Shown: positions 63,989 to 64,000 of the stretch, one piece after another
Numbering within the stretch: position 1 is the stretch's first letter
Layout: every line of letters begins with the position of its first letter
Source: CAZBBB01 sp964490005
GTDB lineage: Bacteria; Planctomycetota; B15-G4
Direction of reading: 5' to 3'
Length of the DNA: 64,000 bases
Assembly (NCBI GenBank): GCA_964490005.1
Contig: CAZBBB010000004.1
Location: 15,040-79,039, forward strand
Notes under the pieces: model-generated
The model's input: only the letters and a program-made list of their open reading frames with translations
Told to the model about the DNA's origin: nothing
Database searches by the model: none
Program-made: the position numbers and the translations under genes

Positions 63989-64000
63989 GGCGGCGCGCGC

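Overview
This is a very GC-rich (roughly 70%), densely packed bacterial chromosome segment holding about 58 protein genes, one tRNA-Arg, one parS site and no recognisable mobile element, CRISPR array or rRNA. The organism has an outer membrane with LPS, because KDO and LPS-transport genes (kdsD, kdsC, an LptC/LptA-like protein, lptD) form an operon. It also encodes bacillithiol synthesis (bshA, bshB1, bshC), a class-B type aspartate carbamoyltransferase (pyrB+pyrI) and several proteins with unusual domain fusions. Together these point to a deep-branching diderm phylum. A Planctomycetota-like or Acidobacteriota-like lineage would fit, but this is inference and the window has no rRNA to settle it.

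Region by region: 1-6.3 kb (minus strand) holds a partial membrane protein, dapF, two glycosyltransferases, an unusual signal peptidase I and mgtE. 6.4-8.7 kb (plus) holds an unknown protein and an isopropylmalate-synthase-like enzyme. 8.7-13.9 kb (minus) is a tightly coupled series: TIM-barrel isomerase, rsmB, fmt, trxA, scpA and an M50 protease. 14.0-20.9 kb (plus) is the LPS operon kdsD-kdsC-lptC/A-like-lptD, followed by a TatA/B-like gene. 20.9-26.5 kb (minus) is the replication core gyrB-dciA-dnaN-dnaA. 26.8-34.8 kb (minus) is a chain of sigma factor, hemW, glutamine amidotransferase, pyrF, bshC, bshB1, bshA and a cysteine desulfurase. At 34.8 kb the coding strand switches. The plus strand then carries an HPr-domain fusion protein, a parS site and parB.

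38-45.4 kb holds a large exported protein with a GspG-like tail, a DUF374 acyltransferase, pyrB-pyrI, a secreted unknown and purF. 45.4-56.8 kb is an accessory region: an ArsR regulator, an FAD amine-oxidase/UGM-like protein with a GT4 enzyme, a Clp-type AAA+ unfoldase with a YbjN-like partner, an orphan solute-binding lipoprotein, a B12/radical SAM enzyme, another GT4 enzyme and a methyltransferase. 56.9-64 kb carries mutM, two near-identical Na/Pi cotransporter genes flanking a PhoU-domain gene and a 40-residue membrane peptide, tRNA-Arg(CCT), an SDR oxidoreductase and a HEAT-repeat/cyclophilin lipoprotein.

The most unusual signals are these. Several AT-rich islands of 60-82% AT lie inside and between genes of the dnaA-parB domain, some inside reading frames. 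A sigma factor gene has a conserved N-terminus that lies upstream of any normal start codon. An HPr domain with correct His/Ser spacing is fused to an unknown 330-residue protein. An LPS-transport protein contains about four internal repeats. The duplicated Na/Pi genes share a gene-conversion-like tract. Many adjacent genes share 4-nt ATGA/GTGA/TTGA overlaps, so translational coupling appears to be the normal mode here.
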